Assembly: GCF_901538265.1 (NCBI RefSeq)
Contig: NZ_LR593886.1
Location: 8,577,738 to 8,641,737, forward strand
Source of the DNA: Gemmata massiliana
Lineage (GTDB): Bacteria > Planctomycetota > Planctomycetia > Gemmatales > Gemmataceae
Length of the DNA: 64,000 bases
Reading direction: 5' to 3'
This document shows positions 35,627 to 44,548 of this stretch, in pieces; position 1 is the stretch's first letter; each line of letters opens with the position of its first letter. The translations under genes were made by a program, and so were the position numbers. The notes beneath the pieces are model-generated. The model worked only from the letters and a program-made list of their open reading frames with translations. It made no database searches and was not told the DNA's origin.

Positions 35627-35656
35627 CGGCCCTCTCCCATAACCGGGGGAGGGCCG
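35627..35656 (+). terminator. Terminator after the BBP7 gene
   Basis: A 12-bp stem with one wobble (35627-35638/35645-35656, ends CGGCCCTC/GGGCCG) and a 6-nt loop, 22 nt after the stop codon; downstream sequence is moderately T-rich (ATTTCATCT). Confidence 0.65.
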
Positions 35657-35880
35657 TCGCATTTCATCTCCCGATCAGCCTCGATATTTGTCTGCGACGG
35701 CACACTTTAAGAAATCTCCAAATCGCGCCCGAAACGGTCTTTACACGCTCGGTTCTCATTGGCATAAGCCGCCCACTCACTGCGAATAGTCACCCGCTGA
35801 AGACGTGCCGTTGGGGAACGCGCGGATCACGGGCTGCCGCTCGAGCCGCGCTTGCGGTACTGCGGGAAATGGGGGGAACC

Positions 35881-36474
35881 ATGAGCCGACTACGGGCTTG
35901 GGGGGTCGCCGCTGCGCTGGCGGTCGGCACAACGACGGCGACACCGGCAATCGCGGCCGATAACGGGTCCGCGACCGATGAGCGGCCGTGGTACAAGAAG
36001 GTCTTCAGCGCACCAAAACCGACCGGCCCGACGGTTCGCAGCGGACCGGTAATGGGCGGCCCGCGCCCGGCGGCTCCGCTCCCGCCGGACGTGGTCCAGG
36101 GGGCCGTGCAAGCTGAGGCCGAGGCCCTGCTCCGCCGGCTCACCGTGTGTACCGAACTCCGCCAAGCGGCCCTGGAGAAAACTCCGGTCGACGAGGCGCT
36201 GATGCGGCAGGTCGACGAGCTGGAGCGCCAAGCCAACGCGATCTATCAAACGCGGGTCGCGGCGCTCGGCGTATCGAAGAACACGAAAGCTCCGCTGCCC
36301 TCGAATAGCGTCGCGTCGTTCGATCTTGCTCCGGAGAAGCCGCTCGACGCGAAAGCGGCTGCGGCGAAACTGGTCGCCCCGGCTGCCCCGGTCCCGGTAT
36401 CGGGTACCGCCGCACTCGGCGGAACCTCGGCTCCCGCGCGTCCCACTCAGGAAGTCCGGGAGGTGAACCCGTGA
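35881..36474 (+). CDS. Secreted hypothetical protein with helical middle region
   Basis: A 197-residue protein with a signal peptide (LRAWGVAAALAVGTTTATPAIAA). The middle (about 65-120) is helical and charged (QAEAEALLRRLTVCTELRQAA, LMRQVDELERQANAIYQ), suggesting a coiled coil; the C-terminus is Ala/Pro-rich. Family not recognised. The ATG at 35881, after GGGGGGAACC, was preferred over the ATG four codons upstream. Its stop codon overlaps the next gene's GTG start (GTGA), so the two are translationally coupled and probably work together at the envelope. Confidence 0.7.
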   Translation: MSRLRAWGVAAALAVGTTTATPAIAADNGSATDERPWYKKVFSAPKPTGPTVRSGPVMGGPRPAAPLPPDVVQGAVQAEAEALLRRLTVCTELRQAALEKTPVDEALMRQVDELERQANAIYQTRVAALGVSKNTKAPLPSNSVASFDLAPEKPLDAKAAAAKLVAPAAPVPVSGTAALGGTSAPARPTQEVREVNP

Positions 36475-36788
36475 AATCGCTTCTCTTCACGCTAGGCGTG
36501 TGCTTGCTCGCCGGGTGCAACACGTTTAAACCGGTCGGACCGTTCGCCAAGGACGCGCCGCTCTCTCAGCAGGGTAAGCCCCTCGCGAGTGTGCCCAGCA
36601 TCGATCCGACGCCGCCCCCGGCCATTGCCCCCACGCCGCCGACGATGTTCGTCACGCCCGGCGACGTGAAGGCCAATCCCCAAGAGGCCGCGAACAAGCT
36701 TTCGAGCGAGCTGGGGATCGATAGCAAGCCGTCAACGACCGGTCCCGTCACCGTCGAGGTGTCGCGCGTTAAGGGCGGGATCAAGTAA
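36471..36788 (+). CDS. Small lipoprotein
   Basis: A 105-residue lipoprotein. The signal ends in the lipobox LLAGC (Cys near 16) and is followed by Asn-Thr, so export to the outer membrane is plausible. The mature part is Pro-rich (PTPPPAIAPTPPT) and carries a short C-terminal Val-rich segment. It starts with GTG, preceded by GGGAGGTG at good spacing, and overlaps the previous gene by 4 nt. Function unknown. A strong two-way terminator follows. Confidence 0.72.
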   Translation: MKSLLFTLGVCLLAGCNTFKPVGPFAKDAPLSQQGKPLASVPSIDPTPPPAIAPTPPTMFVTPGDVKANPQEAANKLSSELGIDSKPSTTGPVTVEVSRVKGGIK

Positions 36789-36804
36789 GTGATGGGTACG
36801 AAAA

Positions 36805-36843
36805 GCAACGCAGCCGGAGAGTCGTTCTCTCCGGCTGCGTTGC
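36805..36843. terminator. Strong bidirectional terminator
   Basis: A perfect 17-bp stem (36805-36821/36827-36843) with a 5-nt loop between convergent genes. T-rich sequence follows on both strands (TCGTTTG to the right; TTTTCG on the minus strand), so it can serve both the lipoprotein gene and the sigma-70 gene. Confidence 0.92.
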
Positions 36844-36860
36844 TCGTTTGTTGGTCCGAG

Positions 36861-38432
36861 TTATTCGTTCTCGTCGGCGAACTCTTCGAGCCGGCACGAG
36901 CGCGTCGGCTGGCGGAGCTTTAGCAACCCGCGAGCCTCGATTTGACGGATGCGTTCGCGCGTGATGCCGTACTGCTTGGCCACTTCGTCGAGCGTGCGCG
37001 GGGTGCCGTCCTTCAGACCGAACCGCAGTTCGATCACTTCGCGTTCCCGGGGCGCCAAGCTCTTCAGCACTTCGCCGATGCGTTCCTTCAGCAGATTCGC
37101 GTCGACGTGCTCGCCGGGATTCGGGATCTGACCATCGCTCAGGAAGTCTTCGAGAGCACGTTCGCCCTCTCCACCAACCGCGTCGTTCAGACTTACCGGG
37201 TGCCGGCCGACGATTCGCAGGCTGCGGGCGTCCTCGGGCTTGATATCCAGTGCTGCGGCCAGTTCCTCGGTGGTCGGCTCGCGACCGGTTGCGGCCGTGA
37301 GTTCACCTCGCGTCTTCTCCATACGCGACAACAGGCTGATCTGGTGGCACGGCACGCGAACCGTCCGAGCGTTGTCGTGCAGCGCCCGGGTGATCCCCTG
37401 CCGAATCCACCACGTCGCGTAGGTGCCGAATTTAAACTCCAGCCGCCACTCGTACTTGTCCACGGCCCGCATCAGCCCGCGGTTACCCTCTTGAATGAGG
37501 TCAGAGAACGGCAGCCCGCGGTTGCGGTAGTTCTTGGCGATCGAGACGACGAGTCGGAGGTTCGCTTCCGCCAGTTCCTTCCGCACCGCTTGGTACGCCA
37601 GCCGGCGCTTCCGCAGCACGCGGATCAGCGCCGCCAGTTCGTCGGTCGTCATCGACGCACCGCACTCGGCGTCGCGGAGCAACTTGGTCTGTTTGATGCG
37701 GTCGGCCGGGCACCCGACTTCGCTCTGCGCGATCGCCAGATGTTTCAGTTCGTCCGCGAGATCGTTCAGTTCGTCCGTCCAGCGTTCCAGGAGCTCCGTT
37801 CGCGGCGACAGTTCGCTCACGAGCCGGCGGCACTTAGCGAGCCGGTGGAACCGGTCGCGCTGCCACGCGCTGTGGTCGCCGCGGAACTCGTCCCGGACGC
37901 CGGCCGCGAACACCACGCTGTCCTGACCGAGCAGCACACGGAGCGTCGGGAGGTCGGTGCCGAGGCGGGCGAGGATCTGTGCCCGGGTGAGGCGCAGGTC
38001 CGCGGAGGAGTAAGCGTCAATGTTCGGGTCGATCGGCGTCTGGCCGGCCGCGATCTGCTCGAATTTCTCCAACACCCGGACGAGCAAACGCGGGCACAAT
38101 AGTGCCGCGCTGCGGAACCGGTTCCGGTGGTGCTCCAGGCGCTTCGCCAGCGCGAGTTCGCGTTCGCGGTTGAGCAACGGAATGGAACCCATCTGCCGGA
38201 GGTACAGCCCGAGCGCGTCGTCCGGTCCGCCCGCGTACTCGTCTTCGCTCGCGGCTTCGCTGTCGCCACTCGCCTCTTCCGGTTCGAGTGCGGTATCTTC
38301 GTCCGACTCCTCACTGTCGTCGGCCAAATCGTCGTCCGAATCCTCGCGCTCGTCCTGCGGCACACGTTCGTCGTGCGGCAGTTCGTTCACGGGTTGGTCG
38401 TTCAGTTCGTCGTTGTGCGTCATACGGTTCAT
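36861..38432 (-). CDS. RNA polymerase sigma-70 family factor (group 1/2-like)
   Basis: A 523-residue sigma factor. In place of a recognisable region 1.1 there is a very acidic N-terminal tract (about 20-75, rich in Asp/Glu/Ser). Region 1.2 follows (DALGLYLRQMGSIPLLN), then a non-conserved helical segment of roughly 200 residues. Region 2 is complete (LRLVVSIAKNYRNRGLPFSDLIQEGNRG, FGTYATWWIRQGITRAL), region 3 begins RVPCHQISLLSRMEK, and region 4 (LAPREREVIELRFGL, ITRERIRQIEARGLLKLR) ends near the C-terminus. It should direct RNA polymerase at -10/-35 promoters. Whether it is the housekeeping factor or an alternative cannot be decided here. Ends at a shared bidirectional terminator. Confidence 0.93.
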   Translation of the reverse strand: MNRMTHNDELNDQPVNELPHDERVPQDEREDSDDDLADDSEESDEDTALEPEEASGDSEAASEDEYAGGPDDALGLYLRQMGSIPLLNRERELALAKRLEHHRNRFRSAALLCPRLLVRVLEKFEQIAAGQTPIDPNIDAYSSADLRLTRAQILARLGTDLPTLRVLLGQDSVVFAAGVRDEFRGDHSAWQRDRFHRLAKCRRLVSELSPRTELLERWTDELNDLADELKHLAIAQSEVGCPADRIKQTKLLRDAECGASMTTDELAALIRVLRKRRLAYQAVRKELAEANLRLVVSIAKNYRNRGLPFSDLIQEGNRGLMRAVDKYEWRLEFKFGTYATWWIRQGITRALHDNARTVRVPCHQISLLSRMEKTRGELTAATGREPTTEELAAALDIKPEDARSLRIVGRHPVSLNDAVGGEGERALEDFLSDGQIPNPGEHVDANLLKERIGEVLKSLAPREREVIELRFGLKDGTPRTLDEVAKQYGITRERIRQIEARGLLKLRQPTRSCRLEEFADENE

Positions 38433-38951
38433 ATTTCAGTCCGTTCCGTCCGGTGAACTCCGGTCGGCAAAAGTCGTGTGCGTACCGTATCGCGATACGG
38501 GTCTACCGGGGCCTGATCGCTCCGAGTCCCGTGCCAACGAATTTGTCTTGATGGGGGTCTCGCGTGTCAGTGGTTCCGGACACTGGCCCGCGAGGGGAAC
38601 AACAGCTTAGGTCGCGATTGTGGGCGGAACAACCCGCCCCAGAATTTCGACGGTCCCGAAGAACGAAAGGTTCACGGTTCGCGCCGATTCCGTTCGATCC
38701 CTCAGTATTATACCCGACCTTCCAAGGCCGGGCGCAGATTCGGCCGGTAAACTTTCGCCCCCTTCACCAATTACACTTCCGCGCAAACCGCGTGCCCAAA
38801 TCCACTGGCGCGATCGGGACGAACTCGGCTCACGGTTCCCCGGGAGCCAATTACGACATTGCGCAGCTCGTTACAGATGGTCCCGTTAAACGTGCTCCGC
38901 GAGTCAGCGAGTTCACGTTCCGGAGAGGTGCTCATTTCCTAAAACGTCCGT
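38433..38951. other. Intergenic region between divergent genes
   Basis: About 520 bp between the sigma-70 gene (minus) and the esterase gene (plus). Several short open frames here lack ribosome binding sites and family features, so none is called. The promoter of the sigma gene is expected close to 38440-38560. GGAGAGGTG at 38919-38927 is too far from the esterase start to be its ribosome binding site. Confidence 0.4.
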
Positions 38952-39881
38952 GTGGAACGAATTGGGGCAGAAATCTCTGGTTTTCGTCGGGAATGGCTCT
39001 CATTCCCCGCGCCTCCGGGCGCGCCGCTCGTGATCTTCCTCACAGGCACGGGCGGAACCGCGGAGTGGGCCAACCGCGAAACGGGTTGGTCCGAACTTGC
39101 CCGGCGCGAAGGCTTTGCGCTCGCGGTTCCGGAAGCACTTCCCCCGGACCCGACCAAACCACCGTCGTTTCTCGCGAATCCGCAGCGTTGGAACGACGCT
39201 TCTGAAGCGAATAACAAACCGCAAACAACCGAAGACTCAGACGCCGAATCTTCTTCTAATTCCGATGCGCCCTTCGCGCCGCGTTCTTTGGCTCTACCGA
39301 ACGATGTTCGCTTCCTCACAGCGGTCATGGACGACGCGATAATTCGTCTCCGTACTGACGTGCGCAACATCTTTGTAACGGGCTTCTCGAACGGGGCCGG
39401 GATGACATTTCGTCTCGCGGCAGAAGCGGCGAACCGCGTGGCGGCCATCGCACCCGTCGCGGGGTACTGCTGGGTACGCGACCCGCGACCCGCTCGCCCC
39501 GTCCCCACACTCTATACTGTCGGCGCGCGCGATTTGTTGCTCCCACTCCGCGGGGGCGATGTGCGATTACCGTGGCGCAACAGACTCGTGCGCCGGCCGC
39601 CTATCACAGACACGCTCGAACGCTGGGCGCGGGCGATCGGGTGCGCCGAAGCCCCCGTACTACAACAAGACGATCAGACAGTTAGGGTGGATCGCTACCC
39701 CGGCCCGGTCGTATTCGACGCGGTCACGGTCGAAGACCTCGGCCACCACTGGCCCGGGGGCGGGACTCAGCTCAATCCGCGTGTGGCCGGTCCGCCCTCG
39801 AACGCCGTCAACGCCACGGAGATGATTTGGGCGTTCTTCAAAAGTGTCATGAACACGGGCGCTGGAGCCGCTCCCTTATAG
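38952..39881 (+). CDS. Alpha/beta-hydrolase, polyhydroxybutyrate depolymerase/feruloyl esterase-like
   Basis: A 309-residue hydrolase of the LpqC/PHB-depolymerase type. The nucleophile elbow GFSNGAG (GxSxG) is present in NIFVTGFSNGAGMTFRLA; the catalytic His is likely in GHHWPGG near the C-terminus and an Asp in GARDLLLPL. The oxyanion strand is VIFLTGTGGTAEW. No signal peptide, so cytoplasmic unless the start is wrong. The only possible start is GTG at 38952 (an in-frame stop lies just upstream) and it lacks a clear ribosome binding site. An Asp/Ser/Asn-rich insert of about 25 residues (QTTEDSDAESSSNSDA) is unusual for the family. Confidence 0.78.
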   Translation: MERIGAEISGFRREWLSFPAPPGAPLVIFLTGTGGTAEWANRETGWSELARREGFALAVPEALPPDPTKPPSFLANPQRWNDASEANNKPQTTEDSDAESSSNSDAPFAPRSLALPNDVRFLTAVMDDAIIRLRTDVRNIFVTGFSNGAGMTFRLAAEAANRVAAIAPVAGYCWVRDPRPARPVPTLYTVGARDLLLPLRGGDVRLPWRNRLVRRPPITDTLERWARAIGCAEAPVLQQDDQTVRVDRYPGPVVFDAVTVEDLGHHWPGGGTQLNPRVAGPPSNAVNATEMIWAFFKSVMNTGAGAAPL

Positions 39882-39912
39882 GAGCGACTCGCTCAAACCA
39901 TTCCTGAGCACG

Positions 39913-41187
39913 TCACTCGCCCGGTTTCGCCAAATCAAGGAACACGACAATCGACGGGTTACCGACGGGCGTGTAGTGCCCCGTAAAGGTGAGTCCGCCG
40001 GTCTTGCGGTCCACGCGGAACACGGTGACGTTGTCCGCGCGCTGGTTGCAGCAGTACAGAAACTGGCCAGTTGGATCGAAACTGAAGTTACGCGGGTAAT
40101 TCCCGCGGGTCCATTCGTCGGCGATGTGGGTCAGCGTTCCCTTCTCACCGATGGCAAAGATCCCGATGCTGTCGTGCAACCGATTACCCGCGTAGACGAA
40201 CCGACCGTCGGCGGAAACCAGGATCTCGGAGCAGAAGTTACTGCCCGCGAACTTGGGTGGCAGTGTGGAGATCGTCTGTCGAGAGGTCAGCGCGCCGGTC
40301 GTGCCGTCGTAGTCGAACAGCACGACCGTCGAACCTTCCTCCTGAATGGAGTAGAACCACTTACCGTTGGGGTGAAAGTGGAAGTGCCGGGGGCCGTCAC
40401 CGGGCGGCAGCGTAACCGCGGGCGGATCGTTCGGCGTCAGCGTGCCCTTCTTCTCGTCGAACTTCCAAACGAAGATCTTGTCTAACCCCAGGTCCACGTG
40501 CAGGACGAAGCGCCCGCTCGGGTCGGCCTCAATCATGTGCGCGTGCGTCCGGTCGTGACCACTAAAAGCGAAGCTGCCCGGCGGGGCGTGCGTCGCCTTG
40601 GTGGGGCCGATCTTACCGGAATCGTTCTTGATGTCGGTGGCGTCGCCCAACCGCCCGTCTTCGAGGATCGGCAGTACGGCAACGGACCCACCGAAGTAGT
40701 TGGCCACCAGCACGAACTTCTTGGACGGGTGAATGCTCACGTAGGTGGGGCCGGCGCCGCCCGAGGTCACCGTGTTGAGCAACTTCAGTTTGCCGTCCGC
40801 CCGGTCGATCGCGAACGCGCTGACCGTGCCCACCTTGTCCTTACCCACGCGATCGGTTTCGTTGGCCGAATACAGTCGCGTTCCAGCCGCGTTGACGGCC
40901 AGACAGCTCGGGCTCGTGCCCATTTCGTGAACGCCGGTCGCCGTTAGCGCCCCGGTGGTGCGGTCCGCTTTAAAAATGTGAATGCCGCGTCCGTTCCCGG
41001 GCGGCAGATCCACTTGAGTCGGCAACACGTCGCGCAGCGGAGAACTGAACGTCCCCACGAAAGCGAGGAGCGGTTTGTCGGCTTTGTCTGCTTCCGCGCA
41101 GAGCGCCCCGCCCATGAGAGGCGCGGAGCCTACCAGCGCAACGGAGTTCTTAACGAACGAACGGCGTGAGTGTTCGTGTGAGTTCAT
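39913..41187 (-). CDS. Lactonase-family (6-phosphogluconolactonase-like) seven-bladed propeller, Tat-exported
   Basis: A 424-residue protein. The N-terminus carries a Tat signal (RRSFVKNSVALVGSAP). The rest matches the lactonase/YbhE-type beta-propeller family: FVGTFSSPL, GIHIFKADRTTGALT, SAFAIDRADGKLKLLN, GPTYVSIHPSKKFVLVANY and GPRHFHFHPNGKWFY. Cytoplasmic homologues hydrolyse 6-phosphogluconolactone; the exported form seen here more likely acts on extracellular lactones or only shares the fold. The start at 41187 gives the Tat signal directly. The short spacer to the left separates it from the convergent esterase gene. Confidence 0.87.
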   Translation of the reverse strand: MNSHEHSRRSFVKNSVALVGSAPLMGGALCAEADKADKPLLAFVGTFSSPLRDVLPTQVDLPPGNGRGIHIFKADRTTGALTATGVHEMGTSPSCLAVNAAGTRLYSANETDRVGKDKVGTVSAFAIDRADGKLKLLNTVTSGGAGPTYVSIHPSKKFVLVANYFGGSVAVLPILEDGRLGDATDIKNDSGKIGPTKATHAPPGSFAFSGHDRTHAHMIEADPSGRFVLHVDLGLDKIFVWKFDEKKGTLTPNDPPAVTLPPGDGPRHFHFHPNGKWFYSIQEEGSTVVLFDYDGTTGALTSRQTISTLPPKFAGSNFCSEILVSADGRFVYAGNRLHDSIGIFAIGEKGTLTHIADEWTRGNYPRNFSFDPTGQFLYCCNQRADNVTVFRVDRKTGGLTFTGHYTPVGNPSIVVFLDLAKPGE

Positions 41188-41384
41188 GGTGTGGGAACGG
41201 TGTGTCAGGATGAAGGCGGGACCAACTCGAATCGAGGTGCCCATCATCCCCATTTACACGCAGCAATCAACGGAAAATGGTTCGTTAGACTTCCGCCCAC
41301 GTGTTCGTGCTCGATTCGCAATGATTGCGAATATCACGAAACCCTCCGTCCGTGGTAGGCTCTCCTGGACCGTGGAGACTTCCC

Positions 41385-41960
41385 GTGTCCCGAACCGCTG
41401 CTGTCGTATTGCTCTTGCTCGTGCCCGCGATCGCTCGGGCTGATGCCGCCCCAATTATTCCGGGATTCCGCACGGTTTGGATCGACGTCACCTTCACGGT
41501 CGAGCGCGATTACCCCGACTTCGAGTTCTACCTGTTAGGCCCGTATTTCGATGACCAGCCAGAAAAGTTGCTGCTCTCCCCTTCCGCATCGGTTCGGATG
41601 ACGGGTGGTACGGGCTCTCGGTACAGTCACGCGCAGGTCTACGCGGTGCGGAAATCGCAGCTCACCGAGTTACCCGGGCCACCATCGGCCGAGTGGTTAC
41701 GGTGGCACCGAGAAGGAGTGTGCCCGGAGGAGATCAATTTCCGCACGGCCCTGCTGTTCACCGATACCCGGGATCGGATCGAGATCACGTACCGCGTCGA
41801 AGTCAGACAAGACAGCGGGCACGTCGTGAAAATCGGAGAGAACGTCGGTAACAGGTGGGTCGAGCGGGGTTGGATCGCGGCGGCCATATTCGTTCCGCTC
41901 GGGATCATCAGCCTCGGGCTCTGGCGCGTGAGAAGAGTGCGCCGCCTACGCACTCCATGA
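41385..41960 (+). CDS. Secreted/membrane hypothetical protein
   Basis: A 191-residue protein with a signal peptide (VSRTAAVVLLLLVPAIARADA) and a C-terminal transmembrane helix (about 165-182, GWIAAAIFVPLGIISLGLW) followed by a basic tail (RVRRVRRLRTP). The domain between would face outward and shows VWIDVTFTVERDYPDFEFYLLG and YRVEVRQDSGHVVKIGEN. It resembles other planctomycete single-domain anchored proteins of unknown function. The GTG start follows GGAG with 8 nt spacing; a longer version beginning 20 codons upstream would lose the signal peptide. Confidence 0.7.
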   Translation: MSRTAAVVLLLLVPAIARADAAPIIPGFRTVWIDVTFTVERDYPDFEFYLLGPYFDDQPEKLLLSPSASVRMTGGTGSRYSHAQVYAVRKSQLTELPGPPSAEWLRWHREGVCPEEINFRTALLFTDTRDRIEITYRVEVRQDSGHVVKIGENVGNRWVERGWIAAAIFVPLGIISLGLWRVRRVRRLRTP

Positions 41961-42016
41961 ATGTTCAACAACTGGGGCGCGATACTGTTATCGCTTTCGC
42001 ATTCGACGAGACACTT

Positions 42017-42967
42017 TTAGTTCGCCTTTGCCTGCGACTGGGACCACTCCAGCGTGCGGCGCAGCCCCTCGGCAAACGGCACCGTGGGTGCGTAACCGAG
42101 GTCGGCCCGGATGCGGTCGATCTTCGCGCGCGAGTGCCGCACGTCGCCGATGCGGGGATCGCTATGGGTCGGGACCGCGGTCGTACCGAGGATCTTGTTC
42201 AGCTCCGCGATGAGCATTAACAGGTTCACGCTCCCGCCGGTGCCCACGTTGTAAACGCGCCCGCTCACGCCCGGCGTTTCGGCCGCGAGCATTAGGGCCT
42301 TCGCGACGTCCGAAACGTACACGAAGTCGCGTGACTGGAGCCCGTCGCCGTGAATGGTCGGAGTGCGCCCCGCGGCCAACAGTGCCGCGAAGATCGCGAT
42401 CACGCCCGAATACGGGCTGTCCGCGCGCTGGCGCGGGCCGAACACGTTGAAGAACCGGAGCCGCACCGTTTCGATGCCGTAAGAGTGCGCGAACGATTCC
42501 GCGTACAACTCCCCGGCGAGCTTCGCGGCCGCGTAGGGCGAGAGCGCCATGAGCGGCGTGTTCTCGTCCTGCCCGGCCTCGTCGGAGGCGTTCCCGTAGG
42601 CGCTCGCGCTCCCCGCGTACACGATGCGCCGAACGCCGGCCTTGCGCGCCTGGTGGAACACGTTCAGTGCCCCCGTCGCACAAGCCGCGTGCGATGCGAG
42701 CGGGTCTTCCACACTTTTCGCGACCGACGCCAGGGCCGCGAGGTGAAACACGACGTCGCACCCCGATACCGCGCGTTCGACCACGCCAGCATCGGTCACG
42801 CACCCGCGGATCAGTTCCGGGGCGGGCGCGATGTGAGCGAGGTTACTCGGGAGCCCGGTCGAAAGGTCGTCGAGTACGCGCACGGTGGAACCCGCCGCGG
42901 TGAGTGCTTCCACCAGGTGCGAGCCGATGAACCCCGCCCCGCCGGTCACCAGACACTTTCCCGCCAT
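42017..42967 (-). CDS. NAD-dependent nucleotide-sugar epimerase/dehydratase
   Basis: A 316-residue extended short-chain dehydrogenase of the GalE/WbpP class. Dinucleotide motif VTGGAGFIGSHLVEAL at the N-terminus, catalytic-type Ser-(n)-YxxxK in SPYAAAKLAGELYAESF, and RFFNVFGPRQRADSPYSGVI downstream, which is characteristic of UDP-GlcNAc or UDP-Glc 4-epimerases. It probably makes a nucleotide sugar for the EPS cluster that begins 1.6 kb away (inference). Start ATG begins MAGKCLVTGG. Confidence 0.92.
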   Translation of the reverse strand: MAGKCLVTGGAGFIGSHLVEALTAAGSTVRVLDDLSTGLPSNLAHIAPAPELIRGCVTDAGVVERAVSGCDVVFHLAALASVAKSVEDPLASHAACATGALNVFHQARKAGVRRIVYAGSASAYGNASDEAGQDENTPLMALSPYAAAKLAGELYAESFAHSYGIETVRLRFFNVFGPRQRADSPYSGVIAIFAALLAAGRTPTIHGDGLQSRDFVYVSDVAKALMLAAETPGVSGRVYNVGTGGSVNLLMLIAELNKILGTTAVPTHSDPRIGDVRHSRAKIDRIRADLGYAPTVPFAEGLRRTLEWSQSQAKAN

Positions 42968-43077
42968 CGCAAATTCCCCGTGGAAGAGGTGGAACGTGGA
43001 ACCGGAAGCCCCACAAACACAGCAACCCGACCGGGTCGCGGTCGGGTGCGGGCGACGGTCCTCGGCTTAACATACGA

Positions 43078-43596
43078 TCACGGATTAAACTTGCTGCCCG
43101 GAAGCGGCGGGATCGGTGGCAGATCGCCGGGCTTCTTGCTGTCCGTCTTCGGCTCGGCGTCGCTCCCCTTCGGGTTCGTCCCCTTCGGCTCGACCGGGCG
43201 CGGCGGGTTCAGCTCTTCGCCCGGGCGCGGGGGCGTCATGACGGGCGGCTTGGGGGCGTCACTCGCGTTCTGCCCCTGGTAGGGGTACGGGCACACTTCG
43301 TCCCACTTCCGCCACTGCGTTTGGAAGTACCCGAAGCACGCGCCGGGGGCCAGGGTGACCGGGTACGGTTTCTTGTTCTTGTTCGGGAAGAGAATCGACT
43401 TCCCGCACGTGGTGCAGCTCCCCTTCGGGGTGCCGTGCTGACAGGTTTCACAGCCGGGCGCACCGACCGTGACCGGCGCGCCGACCGCAACCGGCTGCGT
43501 GACGTCCGCGGCGCGGGCGGACGAACCGGCCCACGCCACCACTCCCACGGCCGCGACCTTTGTCGCGAGCCGGGCGAAACACGAGCAAATACTCAT
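43078..43596 (-). CDS. Secreted Cys-rich hypothetical protein
   Basis: A 172-residue protein. Signal peptide at 1-29 (VAAVGVVAWAGSSARAA). Two CxxC pairs (CETCQHG, CTTCGKS) suggest metal binding or disulfides. The segment ACFGYFQTQWRKWDEVCPYPY is a motif seen in many planctomycete secreted proteins. The C-terminal third is Pro/Lys/Gly-rich. Function unknown. It lies downstream of the next minus-strand small secreted protein (90 nt), so the pair may be cotranscribed. Confidence 0.72.
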   Translation of the reverse strand: MSICSCFARLATKVAAVGVVAWAGSSARAADVTQPVAVGAPVTVGAPGCETCQHGTPKGSCTTCGKSILFPNKNKKPYPVTLAPGACFGYFQTQWRKWDEVCPYPYQGQNASDAPKPPVMTPPRPGEELNPPRPVEPKGTNPKGSDAEPKTDSKKPGDLPPIPPLPGSKFNP

Positions 43597-43686
43597 ACCG
43601 AGACTCCTTTCACGGTTGAGAGCAGAATTCGTTCAAACGAACCGCTGATACAGCACATCCGACAGTTCTAACGGTCCGGTCTTCAT

Positions 43687-44235
43687 TCACCGACGGAACG
43701 AGCCGACCGCGGCCCCCACGCCAAGCGCGGTCCCACCGACGGAATTCAGCAAACCGCCCGATCGGGCCGAGTTGCCCACCGTCGGGCCGACGCTCCCGCC
43801 AGCGCCGAACGTGCCGTTCCCGCCGCCGTAGCCCAACACCCCGCGCCCGTTCGCGATCCCGTTCGGGTACCAGTGGCCGTAGCTGCCCGTGTTCCCGCCG
43901 TACCAGTGCCCGAGGTTGTTGAACGAGCCGACGACGCCCGTGGGCCGTATTTGCGGGTCGACGGCGGTCGTGCCGTTGAGCCCCTGGGGGTACAAACCCT
44001 GACCCGGGTACGCGAACCCCGGCACCTGTGGGCCGTTCGGGTTCACGACCGGCTGATTCTGCCCCAGGAACCCCTGAGCGGGATTGGCCACGATCGGGCG
44101 CCCGCCGCCGAAAACGCTCTGGAACTGCGTGTTCCGCGGGCGGACGGGAGCCTGCGGTTGTGCCCCCGCCGGGTTGAGCGCCCCGGACTCCAAAACGACG
44201 ACAGCGGCGATGATCGCGGACACTCGGAACGACAT
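43687..44235 (-). CDS. Secreted Gly/Asn-rich hypothetical protein
   Basis: A 182-residue protein with a signal peptide (VSAIIAAVVVLESGALNPAGA). The mature part is rich in Gly, Asn, Pro and Tyr (GFAYPGQGLYPQGLNG, HWYGGNTGSYGHWYPNG) and ends with small hydrophobics and SFRR, as in flexible surface or matrix proteins. No family recognised. Confidence 0.65.
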   Translation of the reverse strand: MSFRVSAIIAAVVVLESGALNPAGAQPQAPVRPRNTQFQSVFGGGRPIVANPAQGFLGQNQPVVNPNGPQVPGFAYPGQGLYPQGLNGTTAVDPQIRPTGVVGSFNNLGHWYGGNTGSYGHWYPNGIANGRGVLGYGGGNGTFGAGGSVGPTVGNSARSGGLLNSVGGTALGVGAAVGSFRR

Positions 44236-44548
44236 GCGGGGACTCCTTCAGAAGAGGGTGCGCGAGGCCGTTCAGTTTAGCACGCCCCACTTCCGGCTGC
44301 CGCAAACGACATCGGCGCCGCGGAACCCGCCGAAGCAGGCGCCGCACCACCGATGTCGATGTTCCACACAGCGACAGACGGCACGATCAGAAGAACCGGC
44401 GGGACGTGTCGATTCCTCAATTCGAGCCGCCAATGACAAAGCCGAAGGTCGTAAGGTCGAAAATCACAAAGTCGAAGACCGCAATCAAGCGAGCCTCCGA
44501 CTTTGTGACTTTCGACCTTACGACCTTCGGCGCGATCCCCTGGCCTGT
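44236..44548. other. Intergenic region carrying a 34-bp-arm inverted repeat
   Basis: About 313 bp between the Gly/Asn-rich protein gene and the Wza-like gene, both on the minus strand. Nearly a third is the inverted repeat at 44441-44531; the rest likely contains the promoter of the small secreted proteins. No gene seen. Confidence 0.45.
44441..44531. repeat. 34-bp-arm inverted repeat 3' of the Wza-like gene
   Basis: Arms 44441-44474 and 44498-44531 pair at 33 of 34 positions (ends GCCGAAGGTCG/CGACCTTCGGC) with a 23-nt loop. Inside each arm the heptamer AAGGTCG is itself repeated. It starts 18 nt after the stop codon of the export-protein gene on the minus strand. Confidence 0.85.

Noticed and set aside
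38564..39205. 213-codon plus-strand open frame before the esterase
   Set aside because: It overlaps the esterase in another frame, has no family feature and no ribosome binding site.
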